A stretch of 64,000 bases of DNA from Micromonospora tulbaghiae (GTDB lineage Bacteria; Actinomycetota; Actinomycetes; Mycobacteriales; Micromonosporaceae). The position numbers and the translations under genes were made by a program. The stretch's first letter is position 1; each line of letters starts with the position of its first letter. Positions 45,630 to 55,036 of the stretch are shown here, piece after piece. Below the pieces are notes generated by a model. It was not told the DNA's origin, did no database searches, and saw only the letters and a list, made by a program, of their open reading frames with translations. The stretch lies in contig NZ_FMCQ01000003.1 in assembly GCF_900091605.1 (NCBI RefSeq), positions 246,495-310,494 of the forward strand, read 5' to 3'.

Positions 45630-46477
45630 CGGACGCCCATGCCTTCCAGGGCGCCGCGGGCGATCGCCCGCCGCGCGGCCCCGCCGCCCACAGCCGCCCG
45701 GGCGAGCACCCCCACCGTGTACGCGGAGCAGGCCACAGTGCCCCGCCACCCGGCCAGCTCACGGCTGGCCCGGATGAACTCCCGGGTCTGCCGGCGGGAG
45801 ATCTCCTCGGCCGCCCACCGGCGCTTCGCGCTCGCGTCGTCCTCGTGCGTGACCACGGCGTCCGGCAGGTACGCCAGGCGCAGCCCCAGCCGGCGCACCG
45901 CCCAGCACAGCCGCAGGTCCTCGGAGTAGAAGAACGACGACTCGTCCACCCCGCCGATCCGGTCCAGCGTCTCCCGCCGGATCGCCACGAACGGCCCGGA
46001 CAGCCAGTCGCCGCGCTCCGGCGAGGCCACGATCCGCAGCCTCGGGAACACCAGGCTGAGCCCGGTGGCGTGTGCGAATCCGGTGCCCACCGTCAGGAAC
46101 CGGCCGGCGGCGGTCTGGTCCCGGCCGGTCGCGTCCAGCACCTTCGGGAACGCCGCGCCCACAGTCGGGTCGTCCAGCTCGGCCACGAGCCGCTCGATCG
46201 CGCCCGGCCGCACCAGGATGTCGTTGTTGGACAGCACCACCCGGGACCGGGTGCTGTGCCGGACACCGAGGTTCATGCCCTTGGCGTAGCCGAGGTTCGT
46301 CTCCGAGCGCACGTACCGGGCGCCGGTCTCCGCGCACATGGCCCGCAGCCGGTCGCTGATCTCGGCGGCGCTGCCGTTGTCCACCACGACGGCTTCCACG
46401 CCGTCCGGCAACGAACGGACGCAGCCGTCGGTGCGCTCGAAGTCTTCCCAGGTCAACACGACGATTGAGACGTCCAC
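45626..46477 (-). CDS. GT2 family glycosyltransferase
   Basis: 283 residues from GTG 46477. VSIVVLTWEDFERTDGCV start, VVVDNGS loop, NLGYAKGMNLGVRHS, LSNNDILVRPGAIE, and GGVDESSFFYSEDLRLCW with the catalytic ED. Starts two bases from the flippase stop and overlaps the GT4 gene, so it belongs to the same operon. Confidence 0.9.
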   Translation of the reverse strand: MDVSIVVLTWEDFERTDGCVRSLPDGVEAVVVDNGSAAEISDRLRAMCAETGARYVRSETNLGYAKGMNLGVRHSTRSRVVLSNNDILVRPGAIERLVAELDDPTVGAAFPKVLDATGRDQTAAGRFLTVGTGFAHATGLSLVFPRLRIVASPERGDWLSGPFVAIRRETLDRIGGVDESSFFYSEDLRLCWAVRRLGLRLAYLPDAVVTHEDDASAKRRWAAEEISRRQTREFIRASRELAGWRGTVACSAYTVGVLARAAVGGGAARRAIARGALEGMGVR

Positions 46478-46479
46478 CG

Positions 46480-47715
46480 CTAGGCCATCCGATTGACGAG
46501 GAGGTGCGTGGACCGCTGGAGTCGCTGCCGGGTGCGCAACGCGTAGACGCCGTAGGCGACCGACGACGCGACCGCGGCGCCGAGCGCGCCGGCCCACGGG
46601 ATGAGCAGAACGTACAGCACCACCGACACCGACATGGTGACGAGGGCCACGGCGGTGGTGGCCTGCTCGCCCGCGCGCTTGAGCAGCGCCGCGCTCCACG
46701 TCTTGCCGGCCGACAACGCCAGCGTCCCGGGCAGCAGGAGCAGCCCGAAGATCCAGGCGTCGCGGTAGTCCGGCGCCAGCACGCCGAGCCCCGCCAGCCC
46801 GATCACGGCGAGCGCGGCGATCGGCAGCGCCGACCTGACGACCTCGCGGCCGTGGTCGCCGATCGCGTCCGGGTCACGCTCGGCCAGGATCCGCTGCGCC
46901 CGTACCACCGCGCCGGACTGCGCGAACTCCAGCGCTGCCACCGCCAGCGCGAACACGCCGAGCGCGCCCGCGCCGGCGAAGCGGGCCACCAGGACCTGGC
47001 TCAGCCGGTACGTCAGCATCTGCGCGCACACCCCCACGTGCAGCCGGCCCACCGCGAGCAGGTCGGCGCGGTACTCCGTGCGCCCCGCCGTCGCCGCCGG
47101 CACCGGCCCGAACCGCCGCGCCCAGCCCAGCACCGCCACCCCGAGCACCGTGGCGGTGGCGACCTGGACGCCCAGCCACAGCACGCTCCACAGGCCACCG
47201 TCGAGCCGATGGCCCAGCCAGAACAGCCCGTACCCGGCGACCAGCACCGCGCCGCCGAGCGCCCGCATGGTGTAGACGAACCAGAACCGCTTGAGGCGCA
47301 GGCCGAGCGCGGCCGCCGTGTTGAACACGGTGAGCGCGCAGCCGGCCCCGATGCCCACCGGGTGGCTGCCCAGCCCGGCCAGCGTGGTCAGCAGCGCCGC
47401 GGCCAGCGCGGTGAGCCCGAGCGAGACGGTCAGGATGCCGGCGATCCACAGGCGACCACGCGACATGATCCAGCCGGCCGGGCGGGACAGCAGGAACGTG
47501 TCCACGGACAGGCCACCGAGTGCCGCGCCCACTGTGGCGCTCACCATGTTCGCCGCGAGTTCGCCGCGTTCGGCAGCCGGCAGCGTCACCGACACCAGCG
47601 CGGCGAGCCCGGTCAGGCCCAGGGCGACCAGATAGAGACGCTCGGGGGAGACGATCCGCCGGACCCGGCCTAACACCCGGCGCCCAGGCGCCGGTGCCGG
47701 CCGCGAGCCGGCCAC
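46480..47715 (-). CDS. wzx: Wzx-like polysaccharide flippase (MATE/MOP superfamily)
   Basis: 411 residues from GTG 47715, about 12 hydrophobic helices. LLAVGRLHVGVCAQMLTYRL and DVFAL-like segments (GALGVFALAVAALEF) resemble polysaccharide exporters that flip undecaprenyl-linked repeat units. The longer upstream frame is discounted because it would run into the promoter of the divergent wzz. First gene of the six-gene minus-strand operon. Confidence 0.75.
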   Translation of the reverse strand: MAGSRPAPAPGRRVLGRVRRIVSPERLYLVALGLTGLAALVSVTLPAAERGELAANMVSATVGAALGGLSVDTFLLSRPAGWIMSRGRLWIAGILTVSLGLTALAAALLTTLAGLGSHPVGIGAGCALTVFNTAAALGLRLKRFWFVYTMRALGGAVLVAGYGLFWLGHRLDGGLWSVLWLGVQVATATVLGVAVLGWARRFGPVPAATAGRTEYRADLLAVGRLHVGVCAQMLTYRLSQVLVARFAGAGALGVFALAVAALEFAQSGAVVRAQRILAERDPDAIGDHGREVVRSALPIAALAVIGLAGLGVLAPDYRDAWIFGLLLLPGTLALSAGKTWSAALLKRAGEQATTAVALVTMSVSVVLYVLLIPWAGALGAAVASSVAYGVYALRTRQRLQRSTHLLVNRMA

Positions 47716-47834
47716 GCGGAATCCACTCGTCTTCCCCCAAGATGCGCGGATGGTGCGGGCTTGTTCTACCCGACATGAGCGCCGTTGCGCAATGGACCCG
47801 GCGGGCGGGTACGCCCGCGGCGGTCCGCCGCCGG

Positions 47835-47840
47835 TAGGGT
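47835..47840 (+). promoter_or_regulatory. -10 hexamer TAGGGT of the wzz-like gene
   Basis: TAGGGT with an eight-base gap to GTG 47849, near-leaderless. Confidence 0.45.
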
Positions 47841-47848
47841 GACGCGTC

Positions 47849-48682
47849 GTGGACCTCGCCCACTTCCGCGACACGATCGGCAGGCGGTGGCCGATCGTGC
47901 TGGCGCTGACGCTGCTGTGCGGCGTGCTCACCGGGGTCCTCGCCGAACGCCGGCCACCGGTCTACCGGGCCGAGACCCAGATGGTCGTCACGTTCGCCGC
48001 CGAGAAGTCGGCCACGCCCCAGCCCCGCCCGCCGGCCGACGAGGCGGGCCGGCTGATGCAGCGGCGGGTGAAGACGTACGCCACCATGATGAACACGCCC
48101 CGGCTGACCCGCCCGGTGATCGACTCGCTCGGACTGCCGTACACCACCGACGACCTGGCCGGTCGCGTCGTCGCGTCGTCCACCGTCGACTCCCTGGCGA
48201 TCGACGTGGCGGTCACCGACCGGTCCGCCGGCACCGCCGCGGCGATCGCCGCCGCGCTCGCGGCCGAACTGCAACGGATCGCCGAACGCGACCTGCCGCC
48301 CGCCGGGCTCGGGCTCAAGGCCCAGGTCGCGGTGGTCCGGGCCGCCGCGCCGCCGCCGCGTCCCGAGCCGGTGCGGTGGCAGTGGTACGCGGCCGGCGGC
48401 GGGCTCGGCGGCCTCGCCGTCGGGGTCGGGATCGCCCTGGTGCTCGGCTACCGCCGGGCGGGTACGCCGGTGAGCGCGGACGTGCGGACGCTCTGGGCGA
48501 CGACGGTGCGCCGCCGTCCCGCCGAGGCCGTCGCGGAGCCGGCGGATTCAGAGGCTCCGAGAACGCCCGTCCCGGACGCGGCCACCTCCGGACCGGACGC
48601 GGTCGAGGACTCGGCCGGGGTGCCGGGTCAGAGCGACGGCCGGGTGTCCAGCGCCGCGGTGAAGGAGCGGCAGGCGTCGTAG
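47849..48682 (+). CDS. Wzz-type polysaccharide co-polymerase / chain-length determinant
   Basis: 277 residues. An N-terminal helix (RRWPIVLALTLLCGVLTGVL), an extracytoplasmic domain starting YRAETQMVV, a second helix (about 175-200, GGGLGGLAVGVGIALVLG), and a Pro/Ala-rich cytoplasmic tail: the two-helix Wzz layout. No tyrosine-kinase domain or Tyr-rich tail is present. Its 3' end overlaps rmlC by 55 bp on the opposite strand. Confidence 0.8.
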   Translation: MDLAHFRDTIGRRWPIVLALTLLCGVLTGVLAERRPPVYRAETQMVVTFAAEKSATPQPRPPADEAGRLMQRRVKTYATMMNTPRLTRPVIDSLGLPYTTDDLAGRVVASSTVDSLAIDVAVTDRSAGTAAAIAAALAAELQRIAERDLPPAGLGLKAQVAVVRAAAPPPRPEPVRWQWYAAGGGLGGLAVGVGIALVLGYRRAGTPVSADVRTLWATTVRRRPAEAVAEPADSEAPRTPVPDAATSGPDAVEDSAGVPGQSDGRVSSAAVKERQAS

Positions 48683-49236
48683 TCGGGCAGCAGCCCTGCC
48701 GCGCGTGCCTCGGCCAGGCGCGGCGCAGCCGCGTCCCGCCTGGACAGCAGCGGCGTCGGCGCCGGCCAGTCGATCCCGAGATCCGGATCCAGCGGGTACA
48801 GGGTGTACTCGGCCGCCGGGTTGTACGTCGCGGAGCAGAGGTAGCTGAGCGTCGCGTCTTCGGTGAGCGCGCAGAACCCGTGCCCCAGTCCTTCGGCCAG
48901 GTAGACGGCCCGCCGGTCGGTGTCGTCGAGGCGTACCGCCTCCCACCGGCCGAACGTCGGCGAGCCGACCCGCACGTCCACCACCACGTCCAGCACCGCG
49001 CCGCGTACGCAGGTGACGTACTTGGCCTGGCCGGGCGGTACGTCGGCGAAGTGGATTCCGCGCACCACGTCCCGCGCGGACACGGAGAGGTTGGCCTGCG
49101 CCAGCCGCAGCGGATGGCCGACCGCCTCGGCGAGCCGGTCGAAGCGGTACCACTCCAGGAACAGGCCCCGGGTGTCGCCGTGCTGGCGCGGGGTCACCTC
49201 CCAGGCGCCCTCGATGCTCAGCGGACGGATCTTCAC
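48628..49236 (-). CDS. rmlC: dTDP-4-dehydrorhamnose 3,5-epimerase
   Basis: 202 residues. Cupin-fold epimerase, third step to dTDP-L-rhamnose. Seen: [20 protein letters not shown] with the catalytic His, [58 protein letters not shown] start overlaps the rmlA stop (GTGA). Confidence 0.95.
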   Translation of the reverse strand: MKIRPLSIEGAWEVTPRQHGDTRGLFLEWYRFDRLAEAVGHPLRLAQANLSVSARDVVRGIHFADVPPGQAKYVTCVRGAVLDVVVDVRVGSPTFGRWEAVRLDDTDRRAVYLAEGLGHGFCALTEDATLSYLCSATYNPAAEYTLYPLDPDLGIDWPAPTPLLSRRDAAAPRLAEARAAGLLPDYDACRSFTAALDTRPSL

Positions 49237-50120
49237 GACGCACTCCCCGAACCGGACTGTCCGGCCAGCAGACTCAGCAGGTAATCACCGTAACCGCTGC
49301 GGGTCAGCGGGTGGGCCAGCATCCGCAACCGCTCGTCGTCGATCAGTCCGGACCGCCACGCGACCTCCTCGACGCAGCCGATCTTCATGCCCTGGCGTTC
49401 CTCGATCACCCGGACGAACTCCGCGGCCTGCATCATCGACGTGAACGTGCCGGTGTCCAGCCACGCGGTGCCCCGGTCGAGCACTGTCACGGTGAGTTCG
49501 CCCCACACCCGGTACGTCTCGTTGATCGCGGTGATCTCCAGCTCGCCCCGGGCGCTCGGGGTCAGCTTCCGGGCGATGTCGACCACCCGGTTGTCGTAGA
49601 AGTAGAGGCCCGGCACCGCGTACCGGGACCGGGGACGGGCCGGCTTCTCCTCGATCGACAGCACCCGGCCGGCGTCGTCGAACTCGACCACGCCGTAGTC
49701 CTGCGGGTTGGCGACCGGGTACGCGAAGACCCGCCCACCGGCCGGTTCGCCGTGCTGGGCGAGCTGCCGGCCGAGCCCGACGCCGTGGAAGATGTTGTCG
49801 CCCAGGATCAGCGCCACCGACTCCTCGCCGATGAAGTCCGCGCCGAGCAGGAACGCCTGCGCGATGCCCTCCGGGCGGGGCTGCTCGGTGTACGTCAGGC
49901 GCAGCCCCCACTGGCTGCCGTCGCCCAGCAGCCGCTCGAACTGGGCGCGGTCGTCCGGCGTGGTCACCACCAGGATCTCCCGTACCCCGGCCATCACCAG
50001 AGTGGAGAGCGGGTAGTAGACCATCGGCTTGTCGAACACCGGCATCAGTTGCTTGGAGACGGCCCGGGTGATCGGCCAGAGCCGGGAACCGGTGCCGCCG
50101 GCGAGAAGGATTCCACGCAC
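49233..50120 (-). CDS. rmlA: Glucose-1-phosphate thymidylyltransferase
   Basis: 295 residues. First step: dTTP + glucose-1-phosphate to dTDP-glucose. [20 protein letters not shown] (nucleotide loop), [27 protein letters not shown] (metal Asp), [16 protein letters not shown] and TAWLDTGTF. Divergent from rmlB across 86 bp. Confidence 0.96.
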   Translation of the reverse strand: MRGILLAGGTGSRLWPITRAVSKQLMPVFDKPMVYYPLSTLVMAGVREILVVTTPDDRAQFERLLGDGSQWGLRLTYTEQPRPEGIAQAFLLGADFIGEESVALILGDNIFHGVGLGRQLAQHGEPAGGRVFAYPVANPQDYGVVEFDDAGRVLSIEEKPARPRSRYAVPGLYFYDNRVVDIARKLTPSARGELEITAINETYRVWGELTVTVLDRGTAWLDTGTFTSMMQAAEFVRVIEERQGMKIGCVEEVAWRSGLIDDERLRMLAHPLTRSGYGDYLLSLLAGQSGSGSAS

Positions 50121-50191
50121 CCGCGGAGACTACCCGCGACGCCGCCGCCCCCGCGGCCCGTCGACGTCCCGCCCGGGCTGCCGGCACGGCG

Positions 50192-50197
50192 TAGACT
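50192..50197 (+). promoter_or_regulatory. -10 hexamer TAGACT of rmlB-rmlD
   Basis: TAGACT with a nine-base gap to GTG 50207, giving a leader of zero to about two bases. Confidence 0.45.
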
Positions 50198-50206
50198 CCA
50201 CGACCC

Positions 50207-51205
50207 GTGAGGATCCTCGTCACCGGCGGCGCCGGCTTCATCGGGTCGGAGTACGTGCGGATGCTGCTGGGCGTGCCCGGCGGCGACGCGGCCGGGGTGC
50301 CGGTCGAGGGCCCCGACGCGCTCACCGTGCTGGACAAGCTGACCTACTCCGGCAACCTGGCGAACCTGGCCTCGGTACGCGACGACCCCCGGCTGCGCTT
50401 CGTGCGCGGCGACATCTGCGATCCGGCGCTGGTCGACGAGGTGGTGCCCGGGCACGACGTGATCGTCCACTTCGCTGCCGAGTCGCACGTGGACCGGTCG
50501 ATCACCGGCGCCGCCCCGTTCGTCACCACGAACGTGCTCGGGACGCAGACGCTGCTCGACGCCGCGCTGCGGCACGGCGTCCGGCGGTTCGTGCACGTCT
50601 CCACCGACGAGGTGTACGGCTCCATCGACTCCGGCTCGTGGACGGAGAGCTGGCCGCTGGCGCCGAACTCGCCGTACTCCGCCTCGAAGGCCGGGTCGGA
50701 CCTGCTGGCGCTGTCCTACCACCGCACCCACGGCCTGGACGTCGTGGTGACCCGCTGCTCCAACAACTACGGGCCGTACCAGTTCCCGGAGAAGGTCGTC
50801 CCGCTGTTCGTGACCAACCTGCTCGACGGCGGCACCGTCCCGTTGTACGGCGACGGCGGCAACGTCCGGGACTGGCTGCACGTGCACGACCACTGCCGGG
50901 GCGTGGCGATGGTGCAGGAGAAGGGGCGGGCCGGCGAGGTCTACCACATCGGCGGCGGCACCGAGCTGACCAACCGGCAGCTCACCGAGCGGCTCCTGGC
51001 GGCGTGCGGGGCCGGCTGGGACCGGGTCGTGCCGGTCACCGACCGCAAGGGCCACGACCGCCGCTACTCGCTGGACATCAGCAAGATCAGCAGTGAGCTG
51101 GGGTACGCCCCGAGCATCGACCTCGACCGGGGCCTGGCCGAGACGGTCCGCTGGTACCGGGACAACCGGGCCTGGTGGGAGCCGCTGAAGACGGCCGGCC
51201 ACTGA
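50207..51205 (+). CDS. rmlB: dTDP-glucose 4,6-dehydratase
   Basis: 332 residues. Short-chain dehydrogenase fold: NAD loop TGGAGFIGSEYV, HFAAESHVDRSI, STDEVYGSID with the catalytic Asp-Glu, and the YxxxK pair in YSASKAGSD; NNYGPYQFPEKVVPLF is characteristic. Second rhamnose step. Stop and the rmlD start overlap by one base (TGATG). Confidence 0.97.
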   Translation: MRILVTGGAGFIGSEYVRMLLGVPGGDAAGVPVEGPDALTVLDKLTYSGNLANLASVRDDPRLRFVRGDICDPALVDEVVPGHDVIVHFAAESHVDRSITGAAPFVTTNVLGTQTLLDAALRHGVRRFVHVSTDEVYGSIDSGSWTESWPLAPNSPYSASKAGSDLLALSYHRTHGLDVVVTRCSNNYGPYQFPEKVVPLFVTNLLDGGTVPLYGDGGNVRDWLHVHDHCRGVAMVQEKGRAGEVYHIGGGTELTNRQLTERLLAACGAGWDRVVPVTDRKGHDRRYSLDISKISSELGYAPSIDLDRGLAETVRWYRDNRAWWEPLKTAGH

Positions 51206-52083
51206 TGACCCGGGTGCTCGTCACCGGTGCGGGCGGGATGCTCGGGCGGGACCTGCTCGCCGTGCTGCGGACCCGGCCGGACCTGTCGGTCACCGTCGCC
51301 GCCCGCGCCGACCTCGACGTCACCGACGCCCACGCGGTCCGGGACGCGGTGGGCGGGCACGACGTGGTGCTCAACGCCGCCGCCTGGACCGACGTGGACG
51401 GCGCCGAGACGCGCGAGCGGGACGCCACAGCCGTCAACGGCGACGCGGTCGCCGCCCTGGCCCACGCCTGTGCCGTGTCCGGCGCGCGCCTGGTGCACGT
51501 CTCCACCGACTACGTGTTCGCAGGCGACGCCACCGAGCCGTACCCGGAGGACGCGCCGACCGGCCCGGTCAACGCGTACGGGCGCAGCAAGCTCGCCGGG
51601 GAACTGGCGGTGGCCCGGCTGCTGCCCGAGACCGGGTACGTCGTGCGCACCGCCTGGCTCTACGCCACCCACGGGCGCAACTTCGTCAAGACGATGCTGC
51701 GGCTGGCAGCCGAACGCGACCGGCTCGACGTGGTGGACGACCAGTACGGGCAGCCCACCTGGTCGTACCGTCTCGCGGAGCGTCTCGTGGCGCTCGCCGA
51801 CGCGGCGCTCGCCGGCGACGCGGAGCCCGGGACGTACCACGGCACCGCCGCCGGCGAGACGACCTGGTACGGCCTGGCCCGCGCCGTCTTCGCCCTGCGC
51901 GGTCTCGACCCGGACCGGGTCCGGCCGACCACGAGCGACCGCTTCCCGCGCCCGGCGGCGCGTCCCCGCTACAGCGTGCTGGCGCACGGCCGGTGGGAGG
52001 CGGCGAAGCTGCCGCCGCCGGGGGACTGGTACGCGGACCTGACCGACGCGCTCAGCGCCCCCCGCCCCGGAAGACCTCGGTGA
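51205..52083 (+). CDS. rmlD: dTDP-4-dehydrorhamnose reductase
   Basis: 292 residues. Final step to dTDP-L-rhamnose. VLVTGAGGMLGRDLL (NADPH loop), NAAAWTDVDGAE, STDYVFAGDATEPYPEDAP, and catalytic YGRSKLAGE. Its 3' end overlaps the convergent phosphoglycosyltransferase gene by 32 bp. Confidence 0.95.
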   Translation: MTRVLVTGAGGMLGRDLLAVLRTRPDLSVTVAARADLDVTDAHAVRDAVGGHDVVLNAAAWTDVDGAETRERDATAVNGDAVAALAHACAVSGARLVHVSTDYVFAGDATEPYPEDAPTGPVNAYGRSKLAGELAVARLLPETGYVVRTAWLYATHGRNFVKTMLRLAAERDRLDVVDDQYGQPTWSYRLAERLVALADAALAGDAEPGTYHGTAAGETTWYGLARAVFALRGLDPDRVRPTTSDRFPRPAARPRYSVLAHGRWEAAKLPPPGDWYADLTDALSAPRPGRPR

Positions 52084-53506
52084 CGGTACGCAGCACGATC
52101 TTGATGTCGAGCCAGAGCGACCAGTTCTCGACGTAGTAGTTGTCGAACCGGGCCCGGTCCGAGATCGGCGTGTCCCCGCGCAGGCCGCTGACCTGCGCCA
52201 GACCGGTGAGCCCGACCGGTACGCGGTGACGCATCGCGTACCTCGGGTATTCCATGGAGAACTTCTCCACGAAGTAGGGCCGCTCCGGCCGGGGCCCCAC
52301 CACGCTCATCTCACCGCGCAGGATGTTCCACAGCTGCGGCAGCTCGTCCAGCGAGGTGCGCCGCATGAACCGCCCGATCGGCCCGACCCGCTCGTCGTGC
52401 GCGATGGACCAGGTGGTCTGCGACTCGTGCTCGTCGGCCGGGCGCATCGACCGGAACTTGATCACGTGGAACGGCTTGCCGTACCGGCCGATGCGCTCCT
52501 GGCGGAAGAACACGCCCCGGCCGCCGTCGAGGAACGTGGCGACGGCGCAGAGCAGCAGCAGCGGGCTCAGCAGCACCAGGGCGGTCACCGCGAACACCAC
52601 GTCGGAGGCGCGCTTGAGCCGCCACCGGGGACCGGTGAGCGTGGTGTCGCCGATCTTGATGAGCGGGATGGCGCCGATGTGGTCGGGGTAGCCGCCCTGC
52701 GACCGCGACCCCCACAGGCGCGGCACCGCCCACAGGTCACAGCGGGAACTGGCCGGACGCAGCAGCGCCTCCATCAGGTCGGCCTCGGAGCAGTCCGGGT
52801 CCGCGATGATCAGGACCTCGCACTCCAGCATGTCGGCGAGCTTCTCCAGGTCGTCGATCGTGCCGATGAGCGGCAACGCGCCGATCCGCGGCCGTGACGG
52901 GGCGTCGACAGCGCCGACGAACCGCAGCCCGTACTGCGGGTAGCGACGCAGCAGCCGGGCCAGCTCGCCGCCGATCGGCCCGCCGCCGATGACGATCGCG
53001 TTGTGCTCCACCCACCGTCGCTTGCGGGCCAGGAGGATGAGCCGGCTGTTCAGCGCCCGCCCGACGATCACCAGGCCGGCGGAGAGCGCGACGCCGCGCA
53101 TGAACCCGCTGACGTACGGCACCGAGTCGTGCCGCAGCGCCGCGATGATCGCCCCCACCGCGCCGGAGGCCAGCAGCCGGCCGCCGAGGCTCGGCAGCTC
53201 GTCCAGGATGCTGATGTGCCGGCGCGGCCGGTAGAGCCCGCCCGCGGCGAACAGCCCCACGGCGAGCGCGGCGTTGAACAACGTGCCGCGCCAGTAGTTC
53301 TGCGTGAGCAGCAGCGGCGCGAGCAGCGCCGCGACGTCGATGGGTGCGGTCACCATCCAGGCTCGCAACCAGCGGGTACGCGTCGACGCCCGCGAACCCG
53401 CGTACGGCAGCACCGTCGTCGTGTCCAGGCCACTGTCCATCGGCGTGTTCATGGCCACACCGGACGGTGGCGCGGACGAATGCTCGAACGCCGGCAGGCG
53501 TGGCAT
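52052..53506 (-). CDS. Polyprenyl-phosphate hexose-1-phosphate transferase (WcaJ/WbaP type priming enzyme)
   Basis: 484 residues from ATG 53506, which follows GGGGAGGA. N-terminal group of membrane helices, a CoA-binding/Rossmann-like middle (AIVIGGGPIGGELARLL), one long helix (VVFAVTALVLLSPLLLL), and the C-terminal bacterial sugar transferase domain: FFRQERIGRYGKPFHVIKFR, RRTSLDELPQLWNIL, MSVVGPRPERP, RHRVPVGLTGLAQVSG. It loads the first sugar-phosphate on undecaprenyl phosphate to start each repeat unit. Confidence 0.94.
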   Translation of the reverse strand: MPRLPAFEHSSAPPSGVAMNTPMDSGLDTTTVLPYAGSRASTRTRWLRAWMVTAPIDVAALLAPLLLTQNYWRGTLFNAALAVGLFAAGGLYRPRRHISILDELPSLGGRLLASGAVGAIIAALRHDSVPYVSGFMRGVALSAGLVIVGRALNSRLILLARKRRWVEHNAIVIGGGPIGGELARLLRRYPQYGLRFVGAVDAPSRPRIGALPLIGTIDDLEKLADMLECEVLIIADPDCSEADLMEALLRPASSRCDLWAVPRLWGSRSQGGYPDHIGAIPLIKIGDTTLTGPRWRLKRASDVVFAVTALVLLSPLLLLCAVATFLDGGRGVFFRQERIGRYGKPFHVIKFRSMRPADEHESQTTWSIAHDERVGPIGRFMRRTSLDELPQLWNILRGEMSVVGPRPERPYFVEKFSMEYPRYAMRHRVPVGLTGLAQVSGLRGDTPISDRARFDNYYVENWSLWLDIKIVLRTVTEVFRGGGR

Positions 53507-53615
53507 GGTCGATCCTCCCCCGTGACGCCCCCGGCCCGGATGCAGAGACCGACGGCGATCGCAGGATACGAGCGGCCCCGCCCCGCCGCCAGCACCGGCA
53601 TGACAGATCGACGTC

Positions 53616-54683
53616 CTACTTTCCGCTGATGGCGAGGATCTCGGGGACCGAGTCGCGGCGGACCGCGTCGAACAGCGTCTTGGAACGCGCCGCATCGGGG
53701 AACACGACGCTCTCACTGCCGACCCGGCCGGTGCCCTTCACCGGGCAGGTGAAGAACGTCAGGTTGCCGCCGCGCAGGCCACGCATCTCCATCGCCAGAT
53801 CCACCAGCGACAGTGACTTGTCGACCGCCACCGAGTCCGACGTGGCGCGGACGAACGAGTTCAGCTTGGCCGGGTTGGTCAGCACACCGCCCGAGGCGGC
53901 CTTGTCCAGAATGGCCTTGATCACCTGCTGCTGGTGCCGGATCCGCGCGAAGTCACCGTCGGGGAAGGCGTGCCGCTCCCGCGCGTAGTCGAGCGCGGCG
54001 GCCCCGTCCATGGTCTGCCGGCCCTTCTCGAAGGTTCGCGTGCCGATCAGCGAGTACTTCGTGGTGAAGCCCTTCTCCACGTCGATCTCGACGCCGCCGA
54101 GCGCGTCGATGATCTCCTTGAAGCCGGCGAAGTCGACCATCGCCACGTTGTCCACCCGTACGCCGCTGAACTTCTCCACCGTCTGCACCATCAGCGGCAC
54201 GCCGCCCCACGCGTACGCGGCATTGATCTTCGCGTCGCGACCGCCGCGGCCCTCCTTCGACTTCGGGATGGCCGTCCAGGTGTCCCGGGGGATCGAGATG
54301 AGCTGGGCGCTCGACCGGTCCTTCGGCAGGTGGGCCAGGATGATCGTGTCGCTGCGCGAGCCGCCGGTGCTCTCCGGATCGCGGGAGTCGCTGCCCAGGA
54401 TCATGATGTTCATGGCGCCCTTGGCCTCGACCTGTGGGCGCGACTCCTCCGGCACCCCCTCGAAGGCGTCGACCCGCTCGATGGACTTGTCGACCGAGCG
54501 GTAGTAGAGGCCACCGGCCAGGGCGCCCCCGCCGGCGAGCAGCACGACCACCAGCAGCACGATCAGGGCGATCCGCCGGCCCCGGCGGCGCCGGGGCCGC
54601 TTCTCCTCCACGGGCCCGCCCGGCTCCATATCGGAGCCCTGCTCGCGTGGGTCGGAATCGGTGAGCTGGTGGCGATCTGACAT
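53616..54683 (-). CDS. LytR-CpsA-Psr family phosphotransferase
   Basis: 355 residues: cytoplasmic tail rich in Arg, one membrane helix (about 38-60), then the LCP domain. Conserved residues appear in MILGSDSRDPESTGGSRSDT, LISIPRDTW, KINAAYAWGG, DFAGFKEIIDALGGVEIDV and ARERHAFPDGDFARIRHQQ. LCP enzymes move polyprenyl-linked polymers onto peptidoglycan, so this is the likely last step for the polysaccharide of this locus. Upstream of the priming-enzyme gene, same strand. TAGCAT lies six bases before the ATG. Confidence 0.94.
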   Translation of the reverse strand: MSDRHQLTDSDPREQGSDMEPGGPVEEKRPRRRRGRRIALIVLLVVVLLAGGGALAGGLYYRSVDKSIERVDAFEGVPEESRPQVEAKGAMNIMILGSDSRDPESTGGSRSDTIILAHLPKDRSSAQLISIPRDTWTAIPKSKEGRGGRDAKINAAYAWGGVPLMVQTVEKFSGVRVDNVAMVDFAGFKEIIDALGGVEIDVEKGFTTKYSLIGTRTFEKGRQTMDGAAALDYARERHAFPDGDFARIRHQQQVIKAILDKAASGGVLTNPAKLNSFVRATSDSVAVDKSLSLVDLAMEMRGLRGGNLTFFTCPVKGTGRVGSESVVFPDAARSKTLFDAVRRDSVPEILAISGK

Positions 54684-54689
54684 GCCGCG

Positions 54690-54695
54690 ATGCTA
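54690..54695 (-). promoter_or_regulatory. -10 hexamer TAGCAT of the LCP gene (leaderless)
   Basis: TAGCAT on the minus strand with a six-base gap to ATG 54683. The rest of the 54684-55036 gap holds only the direct repeats noted next. Confidence 0.55.
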
Positions 54696-54978
54696 CTGAT
54701 TCGCGTCGCACCGTGTGGACCCGCGCCCGGACGGTGACGCCCCCGGCGGCGCTCGACCGCCGGACCGAGGTGGCGGCTCCGGGCCTCGCCGCCGGGCACC
54801 CGCCGGATCCGGTGTCCGGCGCGTCCGCCTGGAGGGCTCGCTGCGGCAGCACCCCGACCTCGCCGGCGGCAGGGGGAGGGGAGTGGCCTCACCGTCCGCC
54901 GCCACCAGCTCGGCAACAGTGGTCAGATTCCTCCGGGCTGGCCGGTGTCGTCTCCAGCGCCCGCGCGCTGCGCCCGGT

Positions 54979-54995
54979 TTAGCTTTCGCTTAGCT
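54979..54995 (+). promoter_or_regulatory. TTAGCT direct repeats, 11-bp spaced, upstream of the expansin gene
   Basis: TTAGCT at 54979-54984 and 54990-54995 repeat at one helical turn, as in binding sites of OmpR-type response regulators. They stand out as A+T-rich in a G+C-rich gap, about 42 bases before the GTG of the expansin gene. Confidence 0.35.
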
Positions 54996-55036
54996 CGCTT
55001 GTCGGGCGGCAGACCGGTCCGGCAGCATCGACCGGC

